From Gilliamella mensalis (GTDB lineage Bacteria; Pseudomonadota; Gammaproteobacteria; Enterobacterales; Orbaceae): DNA of 64,000 nucleotides. The stretch covers positions 62,001 through 126,000 of the forward strand of contig NZ_FMWR01000002.1 in assembly GCF_900103085.1 (NCBI RefSeq). Reading direction: 5' to 3'. Both the position numbers and the translations under genes were made by a program. This document shows, piece after piece, positions 36,523 through 45,412 of this stretch. Each line of letters starts with the position of its first letter. The stretch's first letter is position 1. Below the pieces are notes generated by a model. That model was not told the DNA's origin. It searched no databases and was given only the letters and a program-made list of their open reading frames with translations.

Positions 36523-37464
36523 TTAATTTTCTGGCATCACTTGCATACCATATTGTTGTCCAGTCTGCATAAGAGTAAAGATTTGCTTCATTTTACCTTC
36601 GTTAATCAAGTTGCTAACTGCTGGAGTATTAATCAGTATTTCAAATAGAGCTTTACGACCATTTTCAGTAGGTACTAGTTTTTGGTTTATAATGGCTTTT
36701 AAACTATTAGAGAGTTGCGAGCGAATAAAATCTCGTGAATTATCTTCAAATACATCGATGATACGATTAATTGTTTGAATAGCTGAACTAGTATGTAGAG
36801 TTGCAAAAACTAAATGACCTGTTTCAGCAGCAGTTAATGCAGCTTGGATTGAATGTTTGTTACGTAATTCACCCAATAATATAATATCAGGATCTTGCCG
36901 TAAGAGGCCATCAATTGCACATTCCAAATTTACTAATTCTCTTTGATGAATTAACGATTTATCATTTTGGTAAATATATTCAATCGGATCTTCTAAGGTA
37001 ATTATATGCTTAGCGACTGTTGAATTTATATATTGAATTAATGATGCTAAAGTTGTTGATTTACCACTTCCTGTCGCACCGGTGACAAGAATAAGCCCTG
37101 ACTCATTTACGGCAAGCTCTCTAAAAATAGCAGGGGCATTAATTTGTGACAGGGTTGGAATGCGATGATTAATAACACGAAACACTGCTGAAATACCACG
37201 CTGTTGAAAAAAAATATTTACCCTAAATCGTCCTAATTCAGCAAAATGATGAGCGAAATCTATTTGGCCACTTTGTTTTAAGGTATCAATTTGTGACCGC
37301 TCCAATAAATTGAATAATTCAATTTCAAGTTCTAATTGTGATAATTTGTTTTCAGATAAAAACTGTAATTGTCCATTAACTCGAATGCATGGCGCTTCAC
37401 CACTTGAAAGGTGCACATCCGACGCATTTTGCGTTACACTAAGGGTCAAAATTGAGTTTAACAT
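36523..37464 (-). CDS. PilT/PilU-family twitching ATPase (YggR-like)
   Basis: A hexameric secretion-type ATPase of the kind that retracts type IV pili. The ATG at 37464 gives 313 residues; the N-terminal segment TQNASDVHLSSGEAPCIRVNG is the PilT signature. Walker A is GATGSGKST (129-137), followed by the Asp box TLEDPIEYI, Walker B LLGELR and the His box FATLHTSSA. E. coli carries an orphan relative (YggR) next to yggS, as here. No other pilus genes are in the window, so whether it drives pili or DNA uptake here is unknown; comEC, the DNA uptake channel, is also present at 45413-47728. Confidence 0.9.
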   Translation of the reverse strand: MLNSILTLSVTQNASDVHLSSGEAPCIRVNGQLQFLSENKLSQLELEIELFNLLERSQIDTLKQSGQIDFAHHFAELGRFRVNIFFQQRGISAVFRVINHRIPTLSQINAPAIFRELAVNESGLILVTGATGSGKSTTLASLIQYINSTVAKHIITLEDPIEYIYQNDKSLIHQRELVNLECAIDGLLRQDPDIILLGELRNKHSIQAALTAAETGHLVFATLHTSSAIQTINRIIDVFEDNSRDFIRSQLSNSLKAIINQKLVPTENGRKALFEILINTPAVSNLINEGKMKQIFTLMQTGQQYGMQVMPEN

Positions 37465-37500
37465 TAAACTTTGCCTACTAATTACCAATTGGGAATTAAC

Positions 37501-38202
37501 ATGAATACGATACATGACAATTTATTTGCTATAAAAAATGAAATTGAAAAAATTGCATCAAAGTGCGAACGAGATCCCAATACAATAGAACTTATTGCTG
37601 TCAGTAAAACAAAATCTGTACAGCAAATCACCGAAGCAATAGACGCAGGTCAATTGGCTTTTGGTGAAAATTATGTACAAGAAGGCATAGAAAAGATTAA
37701 ATATTTTAAACAAGCTATGCCAAACAGTGCACTGATATGGCATTTTATTGGTCCATTACAATCCAACAAAAGCAAATTTGTCGCAGAACACTTTGACTGG
37801 ATGCACACAATAGACCGTTTGAAAATAGCCCAGCGCTTAAATGACCAACGCCCTACTGATATGGCAAACTTGAATGTACTTATTCAAGTTAATATTAGCC
37901 AAGAAACCAGTAAATCAGGTATTGCTGCTGAAGAAGTTGCAGATTTAGCAAAACAAATTATTGCACTTCCCAATCTAAATTTACGTGGTTTAATGGCTAT
38001 TCCAGAAATAGAAAATGATTTTGACAAACAACTAAAAGCTTTTACTAAAATGCACGAACTTTTACGCTCTTTACAAGCTGATTATCCATGTATGGACACA
38101 TTATCCATGGGGATGAGTGGTGATATGCAAGCAGCGATCGTTGCAGGTAGTACGATGGTTCGCATAGGTACAGCAATCTTTGGATCGAGGCAGTATTTGT
38201 GA
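37501..38202 (+). CDS. yggS: PLP homeostasis protein YggS (PLPBP)
   Basis: YggS binds pyridoxal 5'-phosphate without known catalysis and keeps vitamin B6 and amino-acid pools balanced. The ATG at 37501, with GGGAA 7 bases upstream, gives 233 residues (E. coli 234); the frame extends 10 codons further but overlaps the divergent gene's start region. The PLP lysine is K36 (AVSKTKSVQQI), with FGENYVQEG, WHFIGPLQSNK and GMSGDMQAAI, all family signatures. Start codons of yggS and the divergent PilT-like gene are only 36 bases apart. Confidence 0.95.
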   Translation: MNTIHDNLFAIKNEIEKIASKCERDPNTIELIAVSKTKSVQQITEAIDAGQLAFGENYVQEGIEKIKYFKQAMPNSALIWHFIGPLQSNKSKFVAEHFDWMHTIDRLKIAQRLNDQRPTDMANLNVLIQVNISQETSKSGIAAEEVADLAKQIIALPNLNLRGLMAIPEIENDFDKQLKAFTKMHELLRSLQADYPCMDTLSMGMSGDMQAAIVAGSTMVRIGTAIFGSRQYL

Positions 38203-38239
38203 TATATTGCCTAAATATGTTTATTTTAAGGAGTCTTAA

Positions 38240-38797
38240 ATGACATCGCTTTATTTTCTAGGTAATACCGTCTTAACAATATGTCTATACGTATTGATTT
38301 TGCGGTTATGGATGCAAAAAGTACGCGTAAATTTCTATAATCCATTTACCCAATTTATTGTCCGTATTACCCAACCACTTATTGTTCCGTTGCGTAAAGT
38401 TATTCCTTCAATTGGGCGTATTGATACCGCAACTTGGTTGCTTTTATACCTATTTGCATTAATTAAAATTATTTTCATTTTATATTATAAAACAGCTAAT
38501 ACCCCAGTTGGGTTTGCTGAATATTTTTTGTTAGCTATAGCGGCCATGGCTCATGCATTTGGTCATTTATTATTCTGGTTATTACTGTTTCGAGCAATTT
38601 TAAGTTGGGTAAGCCGTGGTCAGTCAAATGCAGATGAATTACTCTCTCAGTTAACTGAACCTCTCATTGCACCCATACGCCGTATCGTGCCGCCAATTGG
38701 TATGATAGATATTTCATTTATGATTTTTGTATTTATTCTAATGTTTTTAAATATGTTTGCTATCGATATTTTCGGCTATTTGTGGCTTTTACTTTAA
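38240..38797 (+). CDS. yggT: YggT-family membrane protein
   Basis: A 185-residue inner-membrane protein with two copies of the YGGT motif. Each repeat has hydrophobic helices and a conserved stretch: NPFTQFIVRITQPLIVPLRKVIP in the first and LLSQLTEPLIAPIRRIVP-PIG in the second half. About four to five membrane segments are visible. The function is not firmly known; osmotic-stress and cofactor-insertion roles have been suggested for relatives. It lies 37 bases downstream of yggS with AAGGAG as ribosome site, the usual neighbour, and ends with a strong terminator. Confidence 0.92.
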   Translation: MTSLYFLGNTVLTICLYVLILRLWMQKVRVNFYNPFTQFIVRITQPLIVPLRKVIPSIGRIDTATWLLLYLFALIKIIFILYYKTANTPVGFAEYFLLAIAAMAHAFGHLLFWLLLFRAILSWVSRGQSNADELLSQLTEPLIAPIRRIVPPIGMIDISFMIFVFILMFLNMFAIDIFGYLWLLL

Positions 38798-38805
38798 AAC
38801 AAAAT

Positions 38806-38831
38806 AAACAGGGAGCTATAGCCCCCTGTTT
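38806..38831. terminator. Terminator between convergent yggT and ycgN
   Basis: AAACAGGG (38806-38813) and CCCTGTTT (38824-38831) form the outer stem, with GCTATAGC inside, giving a long hairpin followed by T and AT-rich sequence. It suits both directions. Confidence 0.85.
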
Positions 38832-39253
38832 TAAATAATATGGTCTTCCCAACAAATCACATCTTTTTCATAGACAATACGATTTTTAACCGAAATTTTC
38901 AACTTATGCATCAGCTTCTTATTACCAGTAATAAGCGGGTGCCAATGAGGTAATTGTCCTGTTTCAGAAAAATAACGGTAAGTACAAGTTAAAGGTAACC
39001 ATTTAATGGTAAGAAGATTATCACGATTCAACTTGATACAATCAGGTTCATAATCAAAGCGATTATAATAATGTTTACACTGACAAGTATTAGAATCAAG
39101 CAAATTACAAGCCACATTGGTGTATAATATTTCGTCTGTGTCTTCATCCATCAATTTATTTAAGCAACACTGACCACAACCATCACAAAGTTGCTCCCAC
39201 TCATCATCACTCATTTGATCTAATGTTTTAGATTCCCAAAATGGTTCAATCAT
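38831..39253 (-). CDS. ycgN: YcgN-family cysteine cluster protein
   Basis: A 140-residue member of the YkgJ-type zinc/iron-chelating cysteine-cluster family. It has [19 protein letters not shown] near residues 24-42 and further cysteines in [21 protein letters not shown] and LTCTYR. The function is not established; the clustered cysteines suggest metal binding. It overlaps ycgL by four bases (ATGA), so the two are translationally coupled, as neighbours also in E. coli. The length is slightly shorter than E. coli YcgN (about 150). Confidence 0.9.
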   Translation of the reverse strand: MIEPFWESKTLDQMSDDEWEQLCDGCGQCCLNKLMDEDTDEILYTNVACNLLDSNTCQCKHYYNRFDYEPDCIKLNRDNLLTIKWLPLTCTYRYFSETGQLPHWHPLITGNKKLMHKLKISVKNRIVYEKDVICWEDHII

Positions 39254-39498
39254 ACTTTGAAATCATCTTCTTTTAACATTTGTAAGAAAAATCCATCGAC
39301 CTTAATTTTTTCTTCTATTTCATTAGCGCTACCAACAACAAATTTTCTTTTACCATCAAGCAGCACTTTCATGACAAAAACAGGAGAACCAAAAATAGAC
39401 ATTATTTTTTCTGGAATCATTGAAAAATCATTTTCATTTTCCATATACAAATAGCAGTTTTCTTTTCTGGTACTTCTGTAAATATAACACCACATCAT
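39250..39498 (-). CDS. ycgL: YcgL-family protein
   Basis: An 82-residue conserved protein of unknown function. The pattern [40 protein letters not shown] and the FFLQML ending follow E. coli YcgL, which has an extra N-terminal and a longer C-terminal tail. Two adjacent ATG codons make the start ambiguous by one residue. It overlaps ycgN by four bases and lies 19 bases after glk. Confidence 0.88.
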   Translation of the reverse strand: MMWCYIYRSTRKENCYLYMENENDFSMIPEKIMSIFGSPVFVMKVLLDGKRKFVVGSANEIEEKIKVDGFFLQMLKEDDFKV

Positions 39499-39517
39499 AG
39501 AATAACACCTTTACACA

Positions 39518-40483
39518 TCAATATTCTTTGAGACAATTTTGCAAATAAACACCGGCACCAAACAGACCAGGATCTTCATGTGTTATTACATAAACTGGAA
39601 TTTTTTTAACTAAAAATGACATACGACCTTTGTTTTCAAAAGCTTGTCTAAACGGCGATGCTTTAAAAAATTCAATAAAACGAGGCACAATGCCACCTGC
39701 AATATAAATACCACCTTGTGTATTAAGTGTTAATGCCAAATTACCACCAAAACGTCCCATAAAAGTACAAAAATAAGTTAAAGTTTGCAAGCAAAGTGGA
39801 CAACTTTGTGATAAAGCTTTCCTAACAATAATTTCTGGCGGAATTTCTTCTACTGGTTGATTATTAATTTGCAACAGGGCTTGGTAAATATTAACTATTC
39901 CGCTACCTGATAAAAACCGCTCGGTAGAAACACGTCCAAATTTTTTGCGCAGTTGCACTAAAATACGGTCTTCATCATCACTTGTCATTGGTAGCTCTGT
40001 ATGTCCTCCTTCTCCAGATAAACTAATAAAACGTTCATTAACTTTAATCAAATGTGACACACCAAGCCCTGTGCCAGCGCCATAAATGGCAATTGGATAA
40101 TTTAAATCAGGTTCATCTCCGCCAATTTTTACAAGATCTTGTTTTGATAATTTAGGAATTGATGTTGATACAGCAGTGAAATCATTAATCACTTCTAGTT
40201 TTTCAAGACCAAGAACCTTAATCAATTCAGAGCGTGAAAACGACAAATTATTGTTTGTCATAGTAATTACATCGTCGTCATCAATCGGGCAAGCAATGGC
40301 AATACAAGCCATTTTAACGGTAACAGATTGCGCTTGTAAGTAATCTTTAATTAATGTTAATAATACATCATCTTTTGCAATAAGAACTTTAGTAATGGCA
40401 GATAATTCATTTATTGCTAAATTATAAAGCGCAAATCTGGCATTGGTTCCACCAATATCGGTGACTAGTGCATATTGATTCAT
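39518..40483 (-). CDS. glk: Glucokinase
   Basis: Glk phosphorylates glucose with ATP. The start at 40483 is preceded by AAAGGAAA and gives 321 residues, exactly the E. coli length; the 12-codon upstream extension has no homology. The ATP-phosphate motif is DIGGTNARFAL near the N-terminus; substrate residues lie in INDFTAVS, GAGTGLGVSHL and GEGGHTELP (the HExGH-like region of this class), and the GGIVPRFIEFF C-terminal motif is typical. It precedes ycgL-ycgN. Confidence 0.96.
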   Translation of the reverse strand: MNQYALVTDIGGTNARFALYNLAINELSAITKVLIAKDDVLLTLIKDYLQAQSVTVKMACIAIACPIDDDDVITMTNNNLSFSRSELIKVLGLEKLEVINDFTAVSTSIPKLSKQDLVKIGGDEPDLNYPIAIYGAGTGLGVSHLIKVNERFISLSGEGGHTELPMTSDDEDRILVQLRKKFGRVSTERFLSGSGIVNIYQALLQINNQPVEEIPPEIIVRKALSQSCPLCLQTLTYFCTFMGRFGGNLALTLNTQGGIYIAGGIVPRFIEFFKASPFRQAFENKGRMSFLVKKIPVYVITHEDPGLFGAGVYLQNCLKEY

Positions 40484-40625
40484 GTTATTTCCTTTGTGAT
40501 GAATTAACTTTTTATTCAAATAACAAGCTTCAACCGTCAGTCGAAGAAAGCATAATTGTTAATATTATTAATATAATGACATTAAATTCGCTTAATTACC
40601 CTAAATGATTACTACGAAGATGACT

Positions 40626-40653
40626 TCCGCTAAACTATCAAAGTATTAGCGGA
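40626..40653 (-). terminator. Hairpin downstream of corA
   Basis: TCCGCTAA (40626-40633) and TTAGCGGA (40646-40653) form an 8-bp stem with a 12-base loop, 29 bases past the corA stop on the minus strand. Only weak T content follows. Confidence 0.45.
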
Positions 40654-40681
40654 TAAATATAACAGGATTAAGTAAATAGGC

Positions 40682-41623
40682 CTACAACCACTTTTTAAGT
40701 TTGAAATAAATATAAGGCGCAACACCCGCTAGTAACATCAATAGTAACGAAAACGGATAACCATATTCCCATTTTAATTCAGGCATAAATTCAAAGTTCA
40801 TACCATAAGCAGAAGCAACCACAGTTGGCGGTAAAAATACAACCGACACAACCGAGAAAATCTTAATAATTCGACTCTGTTCAATATTAATAAAGCTGGT
40901 TGCTGCTTGCATTAAGAAGTTTACTTTTTGAAATAATGACTCATTATGTGGAACAAGTGATTCAATATCACGAATCACTTCGCGAGCCTGTTCCAACTGT
41001 TCTACAGGCATTTTTGCACGACGCACTAAATAGTTAACCGCCCGCTGACTATCCATTAAACAAAGTCGTACTTTCCATGCGGTATCTTCAAGCTCAGCCA
41101 ATGAGGTGATCGCCTCATCATAATGTTCTTGCGCAGAGCGATCCATAATAATTAAACTTAATTCTTCTAATTCACTATAAATATTTTCAATTTGATCAGC
41201 TAATTGTTCCACTTTAACTTCAAATAAATCAAGTAATACCTCATAAGGATTACCATCACTCATACTCTGATAACGAGAGCGCATACGATACAAACGAAAT
41301 GCAGGAAGATCACGCTCACGCAATGTAAACAAACGCCCATTATGCACAGTAAATGCAACAGTTGAATTGCCCGCTCGATCTACTGCGTCCTCATAAAAAA
41401 AGAAAGAGTGAACATGTAATCCTTCGTTGTCCTCAAAAAAACGGGCTGACGCCTCAATATCATCTAACTCAATACTCGTTGCTAAGTTTTGTCCTAAATG
41501 TGTTAAAACAAAATCGCGATCGGCTTCTTCTGGTTCAATTAAATCAATCCAGATCGCATTATTTATATCGCCTTCATTAACCTTTACTAATTGTTTGTTT
41601 TTTAATCCAAACGCATTAATCAT
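40682..41623 (-). CDS. corA: Magnesium/cobalt transporter CorA
   Basis: CorA is the constitutive pentameric Mg2+ channel of the inner membrane, also passing Co2+ and Ni2+. The 313 residues (E. coli 316) consist of a large cytoplasmic N-terminal domain with [15 protein letters not shown] and [29 protein letters not shown] segments and the long stalk helix, then two C-terminal membrane segments. The selectivity motif GMN (in [14 protein letters not shown]) is at about residue 278. It is divergent from ssb across 216 bases. No Mg-sensing leader is evident. Confidence 0.96.
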   Translation of the reverse strand: MINAFGLKNKQLVKVNEGDINNAIWIDLIEPEEADRDFVLTHLGQNLATSIELDDIEASARFFEDNEGLHVHSFFFYEDAVDRAGNSTVAFTVHNGRLFTLRERDLPAFRLYRMRSRYQSMSDGNPYEVLLDLFEVKVEQLADQIENIYSELEELSLIIMDRSAQEHYDEAITSLAELEDTAWKVRLCLMDSQRAVNYLVRRAKMPVEQLEQAREVIRDIESLVPHNESLFQKVNFLMQAATSFINIEQSRIIKIFSVVSVVFLPPTVVASAYGMNFEFMPELKWEYGYPFSLLLMLLAGVAPYIYFKLKKWL

Positions 41624-41839
41624 AAGGCCTCCTATATAGAAAATTTTTTAGAACATTACATTAACAAATGTTGGGCATTATACTCGTTATGGCAACAAAT
41701 TCCTATGTTTAAGCCAATCTTTCTATATCTTTACAATATGAGAGCAAAATTCCATTATTGAATTAAATTCGCTGATATTACTATTGTCTCATGTTACAAT
41801 ATGCAACTTAAATATTTATGCAATGTTTAGGAGTTAATA

Positions 41840-42367
41840 ATGGCCAATAGAGGAATAAATAAAGTCATTTTAGTTGGTAATTTAGGTCAAGATCCCGAAG
41901 TTCGTTACATGCCTAATGGTAATGCAGTTGCTAATTTTAGTGTCGCAACATCAGAATCATGGAAAGATAAGCAAACAGGTGAAAACCGTGATCGTACTGA
42001 ATGGCATCGCGTTGTCGTATTTGGTAAACTGGCTGAAATTACTGGTGAGTATATAAAAAAAGGTACTCAAGTCTATCTTGAGGGGCAATTACAAACGCGA
42101 AAATGGCAAGATCAGTCAGGGCAAGATCGTTACACGACGGAAGTTGTGATCAATCCAATTGGCGGTACTTTACAAATTTTAGGATCACGCAATAGCGGTG
42201 AAAGCATGGATGGCGGTTCACAAAATTGGGGACAAAGTGCAAATAATTTTTCATCTGCTCCTGCTACTCAATCTCGACCTACAACACAAAGCGCATCTGT
42301 CGCACCAGCACAACCTACAGTCGCACCAGAACCACCAATGGATTTTGATGATGATATTCCATTCTAA
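41840..42367 (+). CDS. ssb: Single-stranded DNA-binding protein
   Basis: SSB coats single-stranded DNA during replication and repair. The 175-residue protein (E. coli 178) has the OB fold in the first 112 residues ([49 protein letters not shown]) and then a Gln/Ser/Pro/Ala-rich flexible linker. The tail ends MDFDDDIPF, the conserved acidic tip that binds partners such as the chi subunit of polymerase III, and Phe as last residue is correct. TTAGGAG precedes the ATG. uvrA, its neighbour in E. coli, is absent here. Confidence 0.97.
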   Translation: MANRGINKVILVGNLGQDPEVRYMPNGNAVANFSVATSESWKDKQTGENRDRTEWHRVVVFGKLAEITGEYIKKGTQVYLEGQLQTRKWQDQSGQDRYTTEVVINPIGGTLQILGSRNSGESMDGGSQNWGQSANNFSSAPATQSRPTTQSASVAPAQPTVAPEPPMDFDDDIPF

Positions 42368-42413
42368 ATACCATATAAAATCACTTTGTAAAAATAAACC
42401 ATAGAATACGAAA

Positions 42414-42444
42414 AGATGCCTCACAACATAAGGCATCTCTTTTT
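42414..42444 (+). terminator. Terminator of ssb
   Basis: AGATGCCT (42414-42421) pairs with AGGCATCT (42431-42438) and is followed by CTTTTTT, 46 bases after the ssb stop codon. Confidence 0.88.
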
Positions 42445-42636
42445 TACACTGATTTTATTATTGTATAAACAATGCCGGCAATATAATAGGTTTTATGAGG
42501 AAAAGTGGCATTGAAGCCACTTCGAAAATGATGAGATTTTTATTATTTTGTGTTGAGACTCTATTGATAATCCATGCTGGCAAAGAATTAGTGCTAAATT
42601 CTCCCAATATCTAATATTAAAAACAAAGTAAACAAA

Positions 42637-43329
42637 CTAAAGCTTTGGTATATTTTTAATCATTTCCACCCGCATTAAATAATCATAAAGTGGGACTAGC
42701 TGTTTAAACCCTTTAGCCAATGTTTGGGGTAAATCACTATTTAATACGTCATCAATATGATTGCTTGTCACCATAACCGCAAGATTTTTGCGGTTATACC
42801 ATGTAGCTATTTTTGCATCTTGCTCTTTGATTAACGGTCGTTTATAACTTTCACCAACAAGTTCAAATGGTTTTTTAACACAATGCGTCATCGCTAAAAA
42901 TTTCTTAGTATCATTAAGGATTTCTTCTCGAAAAATATCCATCGTTTGTTTTGATGAACAATAATAACCAAGACCATATTGATAGCTACTTGGGCTAATT
43001 TCAAAAAAGTAGGCAGGAGCTTCTTTCCAATCTCGATTAGGTCGTTTAAAGGTCAACCATAAGCGACTACGATAAAGTGATTTATCATTTGAAAAACGAG
43101 TATCGCGGTGAATACGCGAAATTGTTTTACCAATGGCTGGGCGAGTCTCAAACCATTCATCAATTTTAAGCATCTCGGGAGCTAGTTGATCAACTAATAG
43201 CCTAAAAGGCTTAACTAAATCGTTATCATAAATAGCGCGATGTTGTTCAAACCATGGTTTGCTGTTATTTATCCAAGCATCTTGCAAAAAATTAAGCCCT
43301 GCTTGTGTAAAACCAGTGAAGTTTGCCAT
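42637..43329 (-). CDS. DUF2461 (TIGR02453) family protein
   Basis: A 230-residue protein of the DUF2461/TIGR02453 family, found in many bacteria and fungi with no settled function. Recognisable segments are GFTQAGLNFLQDAWINNSK with WFEQHRAIYD, a conserved RIHRDTRFSNDKSLYRSR region (about 70-87) and YFFEISPSSYQYGLGYY. It lies 3 bases after kdsB on the same strand and may be read as the end of the lpxK-ycaR-kdsB transcript. The kdsB neighbour gives no functional hint. Confidence 0.85.
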   Translation of the reverse strand: MANFTGFTQAGLNFLQDAWINNSKPWFEQHRAIYDNDLVKPFRLLVDQLAPEMLKIDEWFETRPAIGKTISRIHRDTRFSNDKSLYRSRLWLTFKRPNRDWKEAPAYFFEISPSSYQYGLGYYCSSKQTMDIFREEILNDTKKFLAMTHCVKKPFELVGESYKRPLIKEQDAKIATWYNRKNLAVMVTSNHIDDVLNSDLPQTLAKGFKQLVPLYDYLMRVEMIKNIPKL

Positions 43330-43332
43330 TGC

Positions 43333-44097
43333 TTACTCCTTAAATAACGCTCTTACTTTTTCTAAATCTTCTAGCGTATCGACCCCTATTGCTGGGGGCT
43401 GTTTTGCCACTGCAACATGAATTTTCTCACCATACCAAAGCACTCTAAGTTGCTCTAACATCTCAATTTGTTCAAGTGAAGATGGCACCCAGTTGATATA
43501 CTGACGGATGAAGCCAGCACGATAAGCATAAATACCAATATGACGAAGATAAAAATTACCAATACTGGATTGTTTTAATAGATCAACCGATTTAGCAAAA
43601 CGATCGCGCTCCCAAGGAATCGTAGCACGAGAAAAATAAAGCGCATACCCCTCTTTGTCGGTCACAACTTTAACCGCACCGGTATTAAATGCCTCTTCAA
43701 CAGAATTAATTGGTACTGCTAATGTTGCCATTCCCGTTTTATATTGCACCAAGTTTTCAGCTACTTGGTCAATAATAACAGGTGGAATTAAAGGTTCATC
43801 ACCCTGCACATTAACAATGATTTCATCATCAGCAAATTGAAAAGTATTAATGACCTCTGCTAACCTTTCAGTACCAGAATTATGCTTGTCACTAGTAAGA
43901 ATGACTTCGCCACCATACTCTTTGACTATCTCAAAAACTTGCTGATGATCTGTTGCAATAATCACTCGAGTAGCTGACGATTTTTTTGCTTGCTCCATCA
44001 CCCGAACAATCATAGGTTTACCATGAATATCCGCGAGCGGCTTAGCTGGTAAACGACTTGAAGCATACCTAGCAGGAATAATAACCGAAAAATTCAT
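43333..44097 (-). CDS. kdsB: CMP-Kdo synthetase
   Basis: KdsB (3-deoxy-manno-octulosonate cytidylyltransferase) activates Kdo with CTP for transfer to lipid A. The 254 residues (E. coli 248) start [19 protein letters not shown], the nucleotidyltransferase signature, and hold [19 protein letters not shown], and [12 protein letters not shown] with the [16 protein letters not shown]-terminal motif. It follows ycaR by 17 bases and shares the lpxK operon, joining lipid A kinase and Kdo activation. Confidence 0.96.
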   Translation of the reverse strand: MNFSVIIPARYASSRLPAKPLADIHGKPMIVRVMEQAKKSSATRVIIATDHQQVFEIVKEYGGEVILTSDKHNSGTERLAEVINTFQFADDEIIVNVQGDEPLIPPVIIDQVAENLVQYKTGMATLAVPINSVEEAFNTGAVKVVTDKEGYALYFSRATIPWERDRFAKSVDLLKQSSIGNFYLRHIGIYAYRAGFIRQYINWVPSSLEQIEMLEQLRVLWYGEKIHVAVAKQPPAIGVDTLEDLEKVRALFKE

Positions 44098-44114
44098 AAT
44101 TAATATCCTAACTT

Positions 44115-44300
44115 TTATTCTTGAACAGGCTGTGATTGATTAAATTGTGTTGCTTCACTTTCTAGCAATACAGGAATGTTATCTTTAATTGCATAAACTA
44201 GATTATCTACTTGGCAAATCAACTGCTGATTATTTGCATCATATTGTAGTTGCTCATGGCATTTAGGACAAGCGAGTGCGCTTAATAGGATTTCTTTCAT
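44115..44300 (-). CDS. ycaR: YcaR, Trm112-like small protein
   Basis: A 61-residue protein of the Trm112/UPF0434 family. It contains the zinc-like cysteine pair [10 protein letters not shown] and a further conserved segment [21 protein letters not shown]. coli YcaR has 60 residues and the same place between lpxK and kdsB. The function in bacteria is unknown, although a methyltransferase-partner role is known for eukaryotic Trm112. It starts 3 bases after lpxK. Confidence 0.93.
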   Translation of the reverse strand: MKEILLSALACPKCHEQLQYDANNQQLICQVDNLVYAIKDNIPVLLESEATQFNQSQPVQE

Positions 44301-44303
44301 GTT

Positions 44304-45311
44304 TTATTCTCTTTGAGATTTTGTCTTAGCTAATAACAAACAGATCTGATCAATTGCTTCTAGAGGTATTACCGCATCAATGGGTAGATACCACCAATTT
44401 TTCTGGGCAAATTGCCTACATTTAACGGCATCTTTTTCTGTCATTAAAAGTGTTTGTTCACTACTTGCAACATTATTTAACAACGATAAAGTAAATTTTT
44501 GATGATCAGCAAAAGAAATAGTTTCAACCACATCCGCTTGCATGTTGATCAACATATCAAAAAAACGTTTTGGATTACTAATACCTGCAATAGCATAAAT
44601 ATTTTGCAATGAAGATAATGTTTTTTTTTCTTTAGTTAGCAAATTGACTGCATATAGTGGCGTTAATTGCATGGTATAGGTTTTATTTGGATACTGCTGG
44701 GTCAAATTATTTACGCTATCACCGTTTATAATAATCAGATCAACTGATTTTAATCGACTTTCTCGCTCTCTCATTGGTCCTGCTGGCATCCACCATCCAT
44801 TACCAAATAAACGTTTTCCATCAATCACTACCAACTCAATGTCGCGCGCTAAAGCATAATGTTGTAAACCATCATCGGTCAAAATAACATCTAATTCATA
44901 TTGCTTTAGTAACGCTTGAACAGCTTCTGAGCGATAAGGTGATACGGCGACAGGCACATTAGTACGCTGAAAAATAAGTACCGGCTCGTCACCAGCTTGT
45001 GCGGTTGTGGTTGTATTATCTAAAATAAGCGGATAACTATCAGCCTTGCCACCATACCCTCTTGAAACAACTCCAACTTGTAATCCTTTTTGTTTTAACG
45101 ATTCAATTAAACCCACAACCAGTGGAGTTTTGCCATTACCACCAACTGATAAGTTGCCAATAACAATAATAGGTACAGGGGAACGCCAAGATTTTAAAAT
45201 ACCTAATCGATACAAAGAGCGGCGAATAAAAGCAATCAAACCATATAATAAAGAAAATGGTATGAATAACCAAAATAATCGATTTTTACCATACCACAGT
45301 TTTTCAATCAT
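44304..45311 (-). CDS. lpxK: Tetraacyldisaccharide 4'-kinase
   Basis: LpxK phosphorylates the 4' position of the tetraacyl-disaccharide in lipid A synthesis at the inner membrane. The 335-residue protein (E. coli 328) has an N-terminal membrane-associated segment (about 12-30), a Walker A of type GGNGKTP at 57-63, VGVVSRGYGG, the DDGLQHYAL catalytic segment and TEKDAVKC. In E. coli msbA lies directly upstream with coupled expression; here comEC is the upstream neighbour, 101 bases away, and a hairpin sits in the gap. Confidence 0.95.
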   Translation of the reverse strand: MIEKLWYGKNRLFWLFIPFSLLYGLIAFIRRSLYRLGILKSWRSPVPIIVIGNLSVGGNGKTPLVVGLIESLKQKGLQVGVVSRGYGGKADSYPLILDNTTTTAQAGDEPVLIFQRTNVPVAVSPYRSEAVQALLKQYELDVILTDDGLQHYALARDIELVVIDGKRLFGNGWWMPAGPMRERESRLKSVDLIIINGDSVNNLTQQYPNKTYTMQLTPLYAVNLLTKEKKTLSSLQNIYAIAGISNPKRFFDMLINMQADVVETISFADHQKFTLSLLNNVASSEQTLLMTEKDAVKCRQFAQKNWWYLPIDAVIPLEAIDQICLLLAKTKSQRE

Positions 45312-45342
45312 AACTTTAACATCACTTAATTACATTCAGTAA

Positions 45343-45376
45343 AATTGTTATATCTTTTACTGTCGATATAACAATT
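45343..45376 (-). terminator. Hairpin in the comEC-lpxK gap
   Basis: AATTGTTATAT (45343-45353) and ATATAACAATT (45366-45376) form an 11-bp perfect stem with a 12-base loop; on the minus strand TTTTACTG follows. It lies 36 bases after comEC and 31 before lpxK and so probably ends comEC transcription, meaning lpxK must have its own promoter or depend on read-through. Confidence 0.6.
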
Positions 45377-45412
45377 ATTAAAATGGTTGCCTATAGCAAA
45401 CGGTAGTCTATT

